From positions 27,501 to 60,000 of the forward strand of contig NZ_AP017312.1 of assembly GCF_002355375.1 (NCBI RefSeq): a stretch of 32,500 bases of DNA, given 5' to 3'. This document shows, in pieces, positions 1 through 7,129 of this stretch (positions are counted from its first letter, which is position 1; each line of letters starts with the position of its first letter). This DNA is from Aneurinibacillus soli (GTDB lineage: Bacteria > Bacillota > Bacilli > Aneurinibacillales > Aneurinibacillaceae). Below the pieces are notes generated by a model. It saw nothing but the letters and a program-made list of their open reading frames with translations, did no database searches and had not been told where the DNA came from. Made by a program: the position numbers and the translations under genes.

Positions 1-16
1 AAAGTTGTCATTTTTA

Positions 17-47
17 AAGGGTGTACCCAAGTACACCCTTCTTTTTG
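17..47 (+). terminator. Rho-independent terminator of a gene left of the window
   Basis: A perfect 10-bp stem (AAGGGTGTAC / GTACACCCTT) with a 4-nt loop is followed on the plus strand by CTTTTT. It would end a plus-strand gene lying outside the window. On the minus strand the run after the stem is A-rich rather than T-rich, so it serves the histidine kinase gene at 63 less well, though some bidirectional use is possible. Confidence 0.7.
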
Positions 48-62
48 TTATTGACTTTAGTA

Positions 63-1490
63 TTAATTATCATCATGATCCAATCTCATATACCCGGAAG
101 ATTTATAGGGGAATTGTAACGTAACAGACGTACCCTTATTTATTTCGCTTGCGATTAAAATGGACGCATTGTATTTCTTTATTAATCGCTGAGCTATTGA
201 TAATCCTAGTCCATACCCTCCTTCTTTTCTGGTCCTTGCTTTATTAACACGATAAAAGCGATTCATAACAAATGGCAGTTCTTCTTTTGGTATTCCTATT
301 CCTTTGTCTAGTATCTCAATTAAAAATTGATTTTCCGTTACTCTTACTGAGCATTTGATCCACTTATTTTCCTTTGAGTATTTTACAGCGTTGTCTAATA
401 AAACAGTTAGAATTTGCTCTAGATGTTTCGTTTGCATTTGAATCAAATACTCTTTGTTCTCAGTAACTTCAACAACAAATTCAAATTCATTATGAACAAT
501 CCGGAAATTCTTGATCAAGTTTTCGATAATAGGAATAGGATTAATCCATTCCGTTTGATCATTACGCTCTTCCAATTCTGCTTTAGACAGCTCTAAAAGT
601 TCTGAAACGAGATGACTTAGTTTATCTAACTCCTTAAGAGAAGCATTCAGTGATTTATTTAATACCTGCGGTTCATATTTGCCCCATCTGTTTATTAACT
701 GTAGATGGCCTTGGATAATTGAAATGGGGGTACGCAACTCATGAGATGCATCTTCCACGAACTGCTTTTGCTGCAAAAATGACTCTTCAAGCTGATCCAT
801 AATTTCATTAAACATCCTGCCAATTTCAGAAATTTCATCTTTTTGTCCATATAGGGCAACTCTCTCATGCAATCCATGTTTCTTAATTTTCTTCATGGCA
901 TCCAGAATATTTTTGACAGGTTTTAATAGCTGTTTAGAAATGATCATTCCCCCCACCCAACTTAATATGATGGAAATGATTCCTGCAATAATCATGACAT
1001 TAAGAACTTGCTGAAATAATCCTTTAAAGAATTCTATATCCCTAATAACCTCTATTGTTCCCATGGCATTATCTATTTTTATAGGACTACGTATAATCTG
1101 AAAATGCCTTTCATTCGATTGAAAATTATATAGCTCGGCAACCTTTACTTTTTTGGGTTTTATTTGATCTACTGATATATTCGATACCAGTAACAATACC
1201 TTTCCATTTCCATCTATGATACGTATTGCTTGAAATGGCTTGTTATTCTCTTCTAATGTTTTCTTGCTTTCATATATCATCTGTTTTGTTAGCACAGACG
1301 AATTAGATTTTTGAAACAGATATGTTTTTACTTGATTCATTTCTCGTGTTGTTGTTCTTGTATCTTGAGCAAGCGTCCAATTACTAATAACAACATACTG
1401 TAGTAGGTTATAGCTTAAGAATAAAGCAAACAACAGCATAGAGGACCATATCGTTAGCTTATATTTAATAGGGAGACTTAAGTTTTTCAT
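63..1490 (-). CDS. Sensor histidine kinase, ArlS/YkoH-like
   Basis: Membrane sensor kinase of 475 aa that should autophosphorylate and pass phosphate to the response regulator encoded just upstream. Visible order: TM helix about 11-34, extracytoplasmic sensor about 35-160, TM helix about 162-186, HAMP about 187-240, HisKA with the phospho-acceptor H250 in the ASHELRTP motif, then an HATPase domain with the N box LLDNAVKYSK and a G-rich GGYGLGLSIAQ stretch. The H-box region closely resembles what I know of staphylococcal ArlS and B. subtilis YkoH. The ATG overlaps the regulator stop by one base (TAATG), so the two are translationally coupled. The signal is unknown; a nearby PepSY protein is a possible partner, as in ykoGHI. 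Family assignment is firm, orthology is inference. Confidence 0.93.
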   Translation of the reverse strand: MKNLSLPIKYKLTIWSSMLLFALFLSYNLLQYVVISNWTLAQDTRTTTREMNQVKTYLFQKSNSSVLTKQMIYESKKTLEENNKPFQAIRIIDGNGKVLLLVSNISVDQIKPKKVKVAELYNFQSNERHFQIIRSPIKIDNAMGTIEVIRDIEFFKGLFQQVLNVMIIAGIISIILSWVGGMIISKQLLKPVKNILDAMKKIKKHGLHERVALYGQKDEISEIGRMFNEIMDQLEESFLQQKQFVEDASHELRTPISIIQGHLQLINRWGKYEPQVLNKSLNASLKELDKLSHLVSELLELSKAELEERNDQTEWINPIPIIENLIKNFRIVHNEFEFVVEVTENKEYLIQMQTKHLEQILTVLLDNAVKYSKENKWIKCSVRVTENQFLIEILDKGIGIPKEELPFVMNRFYRVNKARTRKEGGYGLGLSIAQRLIKKYNASILIASEINKGTSVTLQFPYKSSGYMRLDHDDN

Positions 1491-2161
1491 TACCGCATCA
1501 CATATCCCATTCCTCTAATCGTTTGGATATACGTCTCACCATTTGATGAATCGATCTTGTTCCGTAAGTGTCCAACATAAACATCTACTATATTTGTTTC
1601 CACCGTTGTATCATAACCCCATACTTTCTCTAATAGCACTTCCCTCGTTAAAACTCGATTTATATTTTGAATAAATGTGATAAGTAAATCGTATTCCTTT
1701 TTAGTTAACTCTACTTCCTCATCTCCGCGTTTCACTACTCTGCCTAAAATGTCCACTTGTAAATCTTTAAATGTAAGATGTGATTGAAATTGTTTTTCTT
1801 TGTCTATTCGTCTAAAAATAACGCGCATTCTAGCGAGTAATTCTTCAATGGCAAAGGGTTTCAGAATATAGTCGTCTGCACCATTATCCAGACCCGAAAC
1901 TCGATCCAAAACACTGCCCCTTGCTGTTACCATAATAATTGGCGTTTCCTTGACCGCTCGTATTCTTCTACATACTTCAATCCCATTTAGATCAGGCAGC
2001 ATGATGTCTAATAAAATAAGGTCCCAATCTGAATCTAAGGCTAGCTTTAGCCCTTCTCTACCACTATGTGAAACCGTAACTGAAAATCCCTCATATTCCA
2101 ACTCTAATAAAATAAACTGAGCTAACTCTTCTTCATCCTCTATTATTAGAATCTCCCTCAT
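1490..2161 (-). CDS. OmpR/PhoB-family response regulator, ArlR/YkoG-like
   Basis: Two-domain response regulator of 223 aa, full length for the family. The receiver has the acidic pocket E8-D9-E10, the phospho-acceptor D52 (ILLDIMLPD) and K101 (ILKPFA). The C-terminal half is a winged-helix DNA-binding domain (about 128-223) ending in the typical IQTIRGMGYVMR strand-turn. It is the first gene of a two-gene operon with the histidine kinase, whose start codon overlaps its stop. An AGAGGAGT ribosome binding site lies 8-9 bases upstream of the ATG. Targets are unknown; the exported PepSY-repeat gene upstream is a candidate by analogy with B. subtilis ykoG-ykoH-ykoI. Confidence 0.94.
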   Translation of the reverse strand: MREILIIEDEEELAQFILLELEYEGFSVTVSHSGREGLKLALDSDWDLILLDIMLPDLNGIEVCRRIRAVKETPIIMVTARGSVLDRVSGLDNGADDYILKPFAIEELLARMRVIFRRIDKEKQFQSHLTFKDLQVDILGRVVKRGDEEVELTKKEYDLLITFIQNINRVLTREVLLEKVWGYDTTVETNIVDVYVGHLRNKIDSSNGETYIQTIRGMGYVMR

Positions 2162-2489
2162 ATCACTTACTCCTCTTTATCATACTGATATATAATCAAT
2201 GCTAAAGAAAGCCTACTTGTTTGATGGGAATATCCCATCCCATTCTCATTGAGACGAATACTCTTATGATGCCCAGTTCTTCAAGTAAACATCCCTATTT
2301 CCAAGTTAACAACATAGATATGAAAGCGCCATTCGTCATCGTTCATACTAGGGGTTGAACAGAAAAATGCAAGAGTCCAGTTATTAATTTGTTATAAGAT
2401 ATAAAACTCCCTTTCAAATCTTGCAAAGGGAGTTTTATATCTTACTGTATTGGTTTTAATAAATTTTTTTAATACGTCATGATTTTATA
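2162..2489. other. Intergenic region between the PepSY gene and the response regulator
   Basis: No gene is visible in these 328 bases. The stretch holds the ribosome binding site of the response regulator, a small inverted repeat GATGGGA-ATA-TCCCATC at 2223-2239 about 60-80 bases before that start codon (possible operator, function unknown), and the long hairpin at 2396-2443 described separately. The promoter of the two-component operon must lie here, but I see no -35/-10 pair that stands out; TATGAT close to the ribosome binding site is the nearest match to a -10. Confidence 0.4.
2396..2443 (-). terminator. Long perfect hairpin, terminator of the PepSY-repeat gene
   Basis: A perfect 19-bp inverted repeat (arms 2396-2414 and 2425-2443, 10-nt loop) lies 46 bases beyond the stop of the PepSY gene. 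The T-rich outer part of the arm (GTTTTATATCTT) lies within the stem itself, so it could work as an intrinsic terminator in either direction. It separates the PepSY gene from the two-component operon. Confidence 0.65.
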
Positions 2490-3194
2490 TTATTTGCAAA
2501 AACCACCTGTTTTTGCATCAATTTTGAAATCATGTCCTTTTCCATGCTTATCAAGGACATGAACAGCATACACATCAAGTCCACTTTCATGTCGTAATTC
2601 AGCTTTTTGTACCGTTCCTTCACAATGCTTCAATACAATATCACTAGCTTCTCGCTGCGTTAAAAATTTTACTTGCTGTTGTACTGCTACTTCCTCTAGC
2701 TTCCCATCTCTCGCATGAACTTTGAAGTCATGTCCTTTTCCATGCTTATCAAGGATATGGATGGCATACATACCAAGTCCGCTATCGTAGTTTACAGTTT
2801 GGATCGTTCCTTCACACTGCTTCAATGCGATATCAGTAGCTTCTCGCTGCGTTAAGAATTTTACTTGCTGTTGTACTGCTACTTCCTCTAGTTTCCCATC
2901 TCTTGCATGAACTTTGAAGTCATGTCCTTTTCCATACTTATCAAGGGTATGGATCGCATACACATCAAGTCCATTTTCATGTCGTAATTCAGCTTTTTGT
3001 ACTGTTCCTTCACAGTGCTTCAATGCGATATCACTAGCTTCTTTTTGGGTTAAGAATCCTTCTTGGTGTTGTACATGAGCTACAGATGCTTCATGTTCAT
3101 GTACATTTGGCATCGGCGCCGCATTTGCTATTCCTGCTAAACCTGTTCCTAAGATAGACAAAGCCAATGGTACTGTTGCTAATTTTTTCATCAT
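2490..3194 (-). CDS. Exported protein with three PepSY-type repeats
   Basis: Secreted or surface protein of 234 aa. It opens with a signal peptide (MMKKLATVPLALSILGTG, then AxA-type cleavage near ANA-AP), followed by three tandem PepSY-like units of about 64-66 aa. Each unit begins FLTQ(K/R)EA and carries a DxYAIHxLDKxGKGHDF core. PepSY domains are known as extracytoplasmic inhibitory or sensing modules. I chose the ATG at 3194 because AGGAGG lies 8 bases before it; an upstream in-frame ATG has no such site and would precede the signal peptide with charged residues. Each repeat has a single Cys (HCEGT or QCEGT) and the protein ends in a further Cys (GGFCK), unusual for exported Bacillus proteins. 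The gene lies upstream of the two-component operon, recalling ykoI beside ykoGH. Function is unknown. Confidence 0.8.
   Translation of the reverse strand: MMKKLATVPLALSILGTGLAGIANAAPMPNVHEHEASVAHVQHQEGFLTQKEASDIALKHCEGTVQKAELRHENGLDVYAIHTLDKYGKGHDFKVHARDGKLEEVAVQQQVKFLTQREATDIALKQCEGTIQTVNYDSGLGMYAIHILDKHGKGHDFKVHARDGKLEEVAVQQQVKFLTQREASDIVLKHCEGTVQKAELRHESGLDVYAVHVLDKHGKGHDFKIDAKTGGFCK
2541..3060 (-). repeat. Three near-identical coding repeats (PepSY units)
   Basis: The PepSY units repeat at the DNA level with a period near 192-198 bases. The stretch near 2661-2757 is almost identical to the stretch near 2853-2949, and unit 3 (about 2549-2640) matches unit 1 (about 2939-3030) better than the middle unit. 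This points to recent tandem duplication or gene conversion, and to possible copy-number change by slippage or recombination. Confidence 0.8.
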
Positions 3195-3464
3195 TTTGTG
3201 TGCCTCCTGATGTGTTTGTTTATTGATGTCTTTCACAGTTCAAATACTACTAGATGGTTCTGAAATTCAATTAATGAAATACTAAACAAGGATTAAAAAA
3301 TTAATTAAAAAATTTTTATACTACGGAAAAAAAGGGGATAATCGCTATCTTTTGCTGGTATCTTGCAAAATGTGCGTGTGTTCCTGTCCCGAAAAGACAA
3401 GGCGGGGAATCCATATACTCTTTATTTACGACCCCTGATAAAAAATACTGCTCAAAAACAATAA

Positions 3465-3493
3465 AAGGCCGCTTCCTCTATCGGAACGGCCTT
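3465..3493. terminator. Hairpin downstream of the zinc operon
   Basis: AAGGCCG...TTCC / GGAA-CGGCCTT forms an 11-bp stem with one bulged C and a 6-nt loop. On the minus strand it is followed by TTTTATTG, so it could be a second, back-up terminator behind zur. Confidence 0.5.
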
Positions 3494-3530
3494 AAAAGTC
3501 ACTTGAGTATACTAAAGCTGGTCAAAGCAA

Positions 3531-3560
3531 AAAACAAAAACCCCTTATATATCAAGGGGC
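3531..3560 (-). terminator. Terminator of the znuACB-zur operon
   Basis: CCCCTT-7 nt-AAGGGG is followed on the minus strand by TTTTTGTTTT. The hairpin starts immediately after the zur stop codon, the expected place for the operon terminator. Confidence 0.8.
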
Positions 3561-3561
3561 T

Positions 3562-3984
3562 TCACACATGACTCTCCTCACAATCCGAGCAGTAGCCATA
3601 AATCTCAAATTTATGATCCGTAATCCGAAACCCGTCCGGCTGGCCGAACATTCCATCCAACGGACATGATCGAATATGGCGCGTCTTCCCGCACGACAGG
3701 CAAATCAGATGATGATGATGTTCATCCATCGAGCAACGAAACCGGTATTTTCTCTCCCCACCTAGCTCCGTTACCTCGACAATGTTCAAATCCGTAAACA
3801 ACGTAAGATTCCGATACACCGTATCAAAGCTAAGCGCCGGATATTCTTCCTGCATACGCGACAACATCTCGCGTGCCGACATATACCGCTTCTCCTGCGC
3901 GAAAATCCGTACCATCTCTTCCCGTTTGCCGGTATACTTATATCCCTTCTCTTTCAAAAGCTGTAATGCCTGCTCGACAGTCAT
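3562..3984 (-). CDS. zur: Zinc uptake regulator Zur (Fur family)
   Basis: Fur-family metal-dependent repressor of 140 aa. The winged helix occupies about 1-80 (recognition helix region LSFDTVYRNLTLF) and the dimerisation/metal domain the rest. It has the structural Zn pair C95/C98 (CLSCGK), a second pair C132/C135 (CSDC), and a His run at 89-92 in the hinge that supplies regulatory metal ligands. Position as last gene of a zinc ABC transporter operon makes it Zur rather than Fur or PerR. It should repress this operon when zinc is sufficient; a Zur half-site lies at the operon promoter. Confidence 0.9.
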   Translation of the reverse strand: MTVEQALQLLKEKGYKYTGKREEMVRIFAQEKRYMSAREMLSRMQEEYPALSFDTVYRNLTLFTDLNIVEVTELGGERKYRFRCSMDEHHHHLICLSCGKTRHIRSCPLDGMFGQPDGFRITDHKFEIYGYCSDCEESHV

Positions 3985-4003
3985 TACCTCTCACCGCCTT
4001 TAT

Positions 4004-4837
4004 CTAAGAGTTACGCACTCTTTTCCCCAATAGTACGATAACAAGTAAGAGTACAGCAACCAGTACAATCGTTCCGCCTGATGCCAGGTTAAACGTATAC
4101 GCCAACATCAGACCTGCTAGTACAGACAATTCACCGAACAAAATCGCATACACAAACGTCTGACGGAAACTATTCGCCAGCTGCAACGCTGCAGCAACTG
4201 GTAGCGTAATAAGTGCGGACACGAGCAAAATCCCGACGACCTGCATCGAGATACTAATCACAATTGCCACTAGTATACTGAAGATCACATTGACTACGCC
4301 ACGCGGCACACCAGAGATACGTGCTGCTTCTTCATCAAACGACAAATACAACAGTTCTTTATAAAATAGCCAGACCACAACGATGACAATCGCACTGGCA
4401 ATCACAACACGAATCACATCTTGTTGTGTTACCGCCAGCAGACTTCCGAACAAATAACCGAATAAGTCAACATTAAATCCGTTCGCTAAGCTAATGAGCA
4501 CAACCCCTAGACCAATCCCGGTCGATAAAATAATTGGAATCGCCAACTCCTGATAGAACCGATATGCTGCACGCAGCTTATCAATCATGAACGCACCCAC
4601 AACAGAGAACGCCATCCCCATATAAATCGGGCTGATGCTCTGAAAGAACGGAATGCTTTGTCCAAGCAAAAGACCCGCCGCCACGCCGGAGAGTGTAATA
4701 TGCGAGAGTGCGTCCGCGATAAGCGACAACCGCCGCACGACCAGAAACACACCGATTAGCGGGGCAACCAATCCGATCACAAGCCCCGACAACAGTGCGT
4801 TCTGCATAAACGTATAATGTAAGATTGCTTCTATCAT
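4004..4837 (-). CDS. znuB: Zinc ABC transporter, permease
   Basis: Integral membrane permease of 277 aa, of the ABC-3 metal permease family, with about eight hydrophobic helices and the usual length. Conserved family stretches are visible, including VVRRLSLIADALSHITLSGVA near the N terminus and SMQVVGILLVSALITLPVAAA in the second half. It would carry Zn(II) across the membrane using energy from ZnuC. It starts 15 bases after the znuC stop, with AGAGGAGAG upstream, and is followed after 19 bases by zur. Manganese cannot be excluded from the permease alone; the His-rich partners and zur favour zinc. Confidence 0.92.
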   Translation of the reverse strand: MIEAILHYTFMQNALLSGLVIGLVAPLIGVFLVVRRLSLIADALSHITLSGVAAGLLLGQSIPFFQSISPIYMGMAFSVVGAFMIDKLRAAYRFYQELAIPIILSTGIGLGVVLISLANGFNVDLFGYLFGSLLAVTQQDVIRVVIASAIVIVVVWLFYKELLYLSFDEEAARISGVPRGVVNVIFSILVAIVISISMQVVGILLVSALITLPVAAALQLANSFRQTFVYAILFGELSVLAGLMLAYTFNLASGGTIVLVAVLLLVIVLLGKRVRNS

Positions 4838-4852
4838 GTTTCCTACTCTCCT

Positions 4853-5620
4853 CTAGTGGCCGTGGTGGTGGTCATGGTGCAGCACATGCACATCATGCCC
4901 ATACGACCGGAGCAAAATTTCCGTACGGTTTTCTTCGAACTCTTTTGCTCCTCCATGGTAAAACAGTTTGTGATTCAGACAAGCAATCGAATGCATTTTC
5001 GTGCTGACAGCACCCAGATCGTGCGATACAAGAATCATCGAGATCCCACGTTCACGGTTCAGACGCTGCAGAAGCTCATAGAACTTCTCTTCCGACTGCG
5101 CATCTACCCCAACTGTAGGCTCATCCAGAATGAGTACATCCGGTTCGCTCACAAGTGCACGCGCGATGAAAACACGCTGCTGCTGTCCGCCGGATAGACG
5201 TCCAATGTTGCGATCCGCAAACTCGCCCATGCCAACCGTTTCAATCGCCAGCTGTACCCGTTCTCGTTCGGCGCGTCCCGGACGACGGAACAAACCAAGC
5301 TTGCCGGTTAACCCCATCATGACCACTTCAGAAACAGTCGCCGGAAAGCCGGAGTTAAAACTGTTCGCTTTTTGCGATACATAGCCAATACGCGGCCACG
5401 CATCGAATTTCTGAAGCGGCTGCCCGAACCAGTGGATCATGCCATTTGTCAGCGGCAATACACCAAGGATTAATTTTAACAACGTGGACTTGCCAGAACC
5501 ATTCGGTCCGACAAGTCCCAACATTTCGCCGCGCTTAAGCCCGAAGGTAATATCTTCGAGTACCGGGCGTGATTCATATTGATGGGAGACATGCTGCACA
5601 TCAAGAATTAATTCACTCAC
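4853..5620 (-). CDS. znuC: Zinc ABC transporter, ATP-binding protein
   Basis: ATPase subunit of 255 aa: Walker A GPNGSGKST (38-46), signature LSGGQQQR (142-149), Walker B VLILDEP (162-168) and a switch His in SHD. The C terminus is His-rich (HVLHHDHHHGH), fitting a zinc-related role, possibly metal buffering or regulation. The start codon is GTG, and its GTGA overlaps the znuA stop by four bases, showing translational coupling. It powers import through ZnuB of zinc delivered by ZnuA. Confidence 0.93.
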   Translation of the reverse strand: MSELILDVQHVSHQYESRPVLEDITFGLKRGEMLGLVGPNGSGKSTLLKLILGVLPLTNGMIHWFGQPLQKFDAWPRIGYVSQKANSFNSGFPATVSEVVMMGLTGKLGLFRRPGRAERERVQLAIETVGMGEFADRNIGRLSGGQQQRVFIARALVSEPDVLILDEPTVGVDAQSEEKFYELLQRLNRERGISMILVSHDLGAVSTKMHSIACLNHKLFYHGGAKEFEENRTEILLRSYGHDVHVLHHDHHHGH

Positions 5621-6609
5621 TTTACTTCCAGCACCTTTTTCAAAGTTTGCAGATTGTCCCGCATGAGATCGCCATATGTTTTCCCTGCGTCAAGCTGTGC
5701 TTTTGTTACATTCTCAAGCGTATATAGCGTCACCGCTTCCGCGCCGGATTCGCGCTGCACAGTTTTCGCTACCTTATTCTCAACAAGCCCTTCAAACGCA
5801 ACATATTTAATATTATGCTGTTTTACCGTATCAATCAATTGTTTTAGCTGCTGCTGGGTTGGTTCTTCTGACGGAGAAAGTCCAGATACTGAGATTTGGT
5901 CCAATCCATAGCGATTTGCCAGATACGTGAATGCTTTGTGTGATACAACCAGTTCTTTCTTACCCGCTTTTGCAATCAGACCTTTGTACTCTTGATCGAC
6001 TGCATCAAGATCAGCAGCCAGCGTTTGATAGTTTTTCTCATAATCAGCTTTATGAGCCGGGTCGATCTCGATAAGTGCTTTTTCAATGTTTTGTGCCTGC
6101 TGCTTGGCACGCATCGGGTCTAACCATACATGCGGGTCATATTTGCCGTGTTCATGCCCATGTTCCTCTTCCGTATGACCGCTTGTAACTGCCGTTCCTT
6201 CATGGTCATGCTCACCTGCCGTTGATTCAATCAGTTGAACTCCCTGACTCGCATCAAGCACTTTTGTCTTGGACTTGTCGAGATTCTGCCCGACCTTCTC
6301 AATCCATGCTTCATAGCCTGCACCATTATAAACAAACAGCTTGGCCTCGTTCAGCTCGCCTAAGTCTTTAGGAGATGGCTCAAAATCATGTGGTTCTGCT
6401 CCGGGGGGCACGATGCTTTTTACTTCTACATGATCTCCCCCGATTGATTTAGTAAAACTGTACACCGGGAATAAACTTGTATACACAAGCACCTTATCTG
6501 CTCCCCCCTGCGGCACTGATTCATTCTTCTGACCGCAGCCGACCAGAAAGAGCATCATCCCCAGCAGCAAAGTCGTGGTTGCCCACAAAACCTTTCTATA
6601 TCCTTTCAT
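5617..6609 (-). CDS. znuA: Zinc-binding lipoprotein ZnuA
   Basis: Solute-binding lipoprotein of 330 aa (cluster A-I metal-binding family). The signal peptide MKGYRKVLWATTTLLLGMM runs into the lipobox LVGC, with lipid-anchored C25. A long His/Glu/Asp-rich loop (HDHEGTAV...HTEEEHGHEHGK) precedes DPHVWLDP, as in zinc-specific members of the family; manganese members usually lack such a loop. I chose the ATG at 6609 because GAGGAGG lies 8 bases upstream and the signal peptide follows directly; the longer reading frame has no signal there. First gene of znuA-znuC-znuB-zur, with its own promoter and Zur half-site upstream. Confidence 0.92.
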   Translation of the reverse strand: MKGYRKVLWATTTLLLGMMLFLVGCGQKNESVPQGGADKVLVYTSLFPVYSFTKSIGGDHVEVKSIVPPGAEPHDFEPSPKDLGELNEAKLFVYNGAGYEAWIEKVGQNLDKSKTKVLDASQGVQLIESTAGEHDHEGTAVTSGHTEEEHGHEHGKYDPHVWLDPMRAKQQAQNIEKALIEIDPAHKADYEKNYQTLAADLDAVDQEYKGLIAKAGKKELVVSHKAFTYLANRYGLDQISVSGLSPSEEPTQQQLKQLIDTVKQHNIKYVAFEGLVENKVAKTVQRESGAEAVTLYTLENVTKAQLDAGKTYGDLMRDNLQTLKKVLEVK

Positions 6610-6654
6610 TCTCGATTCCTCCTCTTTTCTACTACACATAACAAAATAAGATAC

Positions 6655-6664
6655 ATTACGATTT
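6655..6664 (-). promoter_or_regulatory. Zur half-site in the znuA promoter
   Basis: ATTACGATTT on the plus strand (AAATCGTAAT read along the operon) equals one half of the B. subtilis-type Zur box (TCGTAATnATTACGA core). It lies just downstream of the predicted transcription start, a typical repressor position. The other half (about 6644-6653) matches poorly, so this is a half-site, not a full palindrome. Confidence 0.6.
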
Positions 6665-6674
6665 ATCCACGAAA

Positions 6675-6703
6675 AGTATAGCGGAATGAATCTGATTTGT
6701 AAA
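6675..6703 (-). promoter_or_regulatory. Sigma-A promoter of znuA operon
   Basis: TTTACA (-35, 6698-6703), a 17-bp spacer and TATACT (-10, 6675-6680) on the minus strand. The predicted start near 6668 leaves a leader of about 58 nt before the znuA ATG and overlaps the Zur half-site region. Confidence 0.75.
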
Positions 6704-6771
6704 CAAGCAAAAATTATCCCTTTCTCAAGCATCGCCGCAATTCTCTTTGTTTATTCTCTATCTATACATAA

Positions 6772-6807
6772 GAAAAACAGGGCCGCTGTAGAACTCCAAG
6801 CCCTGTT
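6772..6807 (-). terminator. Terminator downstream of the P-type ATPase remnant / feo operon
   Basis: AACAGGGC-16 nt-GCCCTGTT stem followed on the minus strand by TTTTTCTT. It closes the feo transcription unit and its trailing ATPase remnant. Confidence 0.75.
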
Positions 6808-6816
6808 CATTCTGAT

Positions 6817-7098
6817 TTATTTACGTGAAAGAAGACGGATTCCATTTAGTGTAACAAGTACCGTTGCCCCCATATCGGACAGAATCGCAGTCCATAATGT
6901 GAGCCAGCCCGGGATGACTAGGAAAATAGCGAGCAGCTTCAGACCGACTACCAACACAATGTTCTGCCGGATGACCGCAAGCAGACCAAGTACACGTGCA
7001 CTGTCACTAAGTAACATCACCGTTTTCCCAGAACCTTCAAGCGCTCGGATTCGCTCCTGCGGCAGTTCCTCGGATACGATTTCTTCTATATAAATAGG
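6817..7098 (-). pseudogene. Remnant of a CadA/ZntA-type metal P-type ATPase
   Basis: The translation matches only the C-terminal part of P1B-type ATPases. About 20 residues resemble the P-domain region before the hinge ([20 protein letters not shown]), and then the reading jumps to the last membrane helices ([27 protein letters not shown]) and the [16 protein letters not shown] tail. The conserved GDGxNDAPAL hinge and about 60 residues around it are missing. There is no start codon with a ribosome binding site; the open frame extends only into the end of feoB in another frame. The tail is surprisingly well kept for a dead gene. Read as a deletion remnant beside an iron transporter; a functional short peptide is unlikely. 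Confidence 0.75.
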
Positions 7099-7120
7099 CT
7101 TCCGGATATACCCGGAAGCC
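7097..7120 (-). terminator. Hairpin just after feoB
   Basis: Perfect 9-bp GC-rich stem GGCTTCCGG / CCGGAAGCC with a 6-nt loop, ten bases after the feoB-C stop. The following minus-strand TATTTATATAG is only moderately T-rich, so termination may be partial. Confidence 0.5.
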
Positions 7121-7129
7121 TTCTTCACT

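Larger units (their letters stand above)
3195..3561. other. Intergenic region between the PepSY gene and zur
   Basis: No gene is visible. From left: the AGGAGG of the PepSY gene (3203-3208), an AT-rich stretch with a perfect 10-bp direct repeat ATTAAAAAAT at 3292-3301 and 3304-3313 (12-base period, a spacing OmpR-type regulators often use), a featureless stretch at about 3320-3460, and two hairpins at 3465-3493 and 3541-3560. I could not pick a convincing promoter for the PepSY gene. Confidence 0.45.

Noticed and set aside
2541-3060. CRISPR-like or intergenic repeat
   Set aside because: The repeats are in frame within one coding gene and encode PepSY domains.
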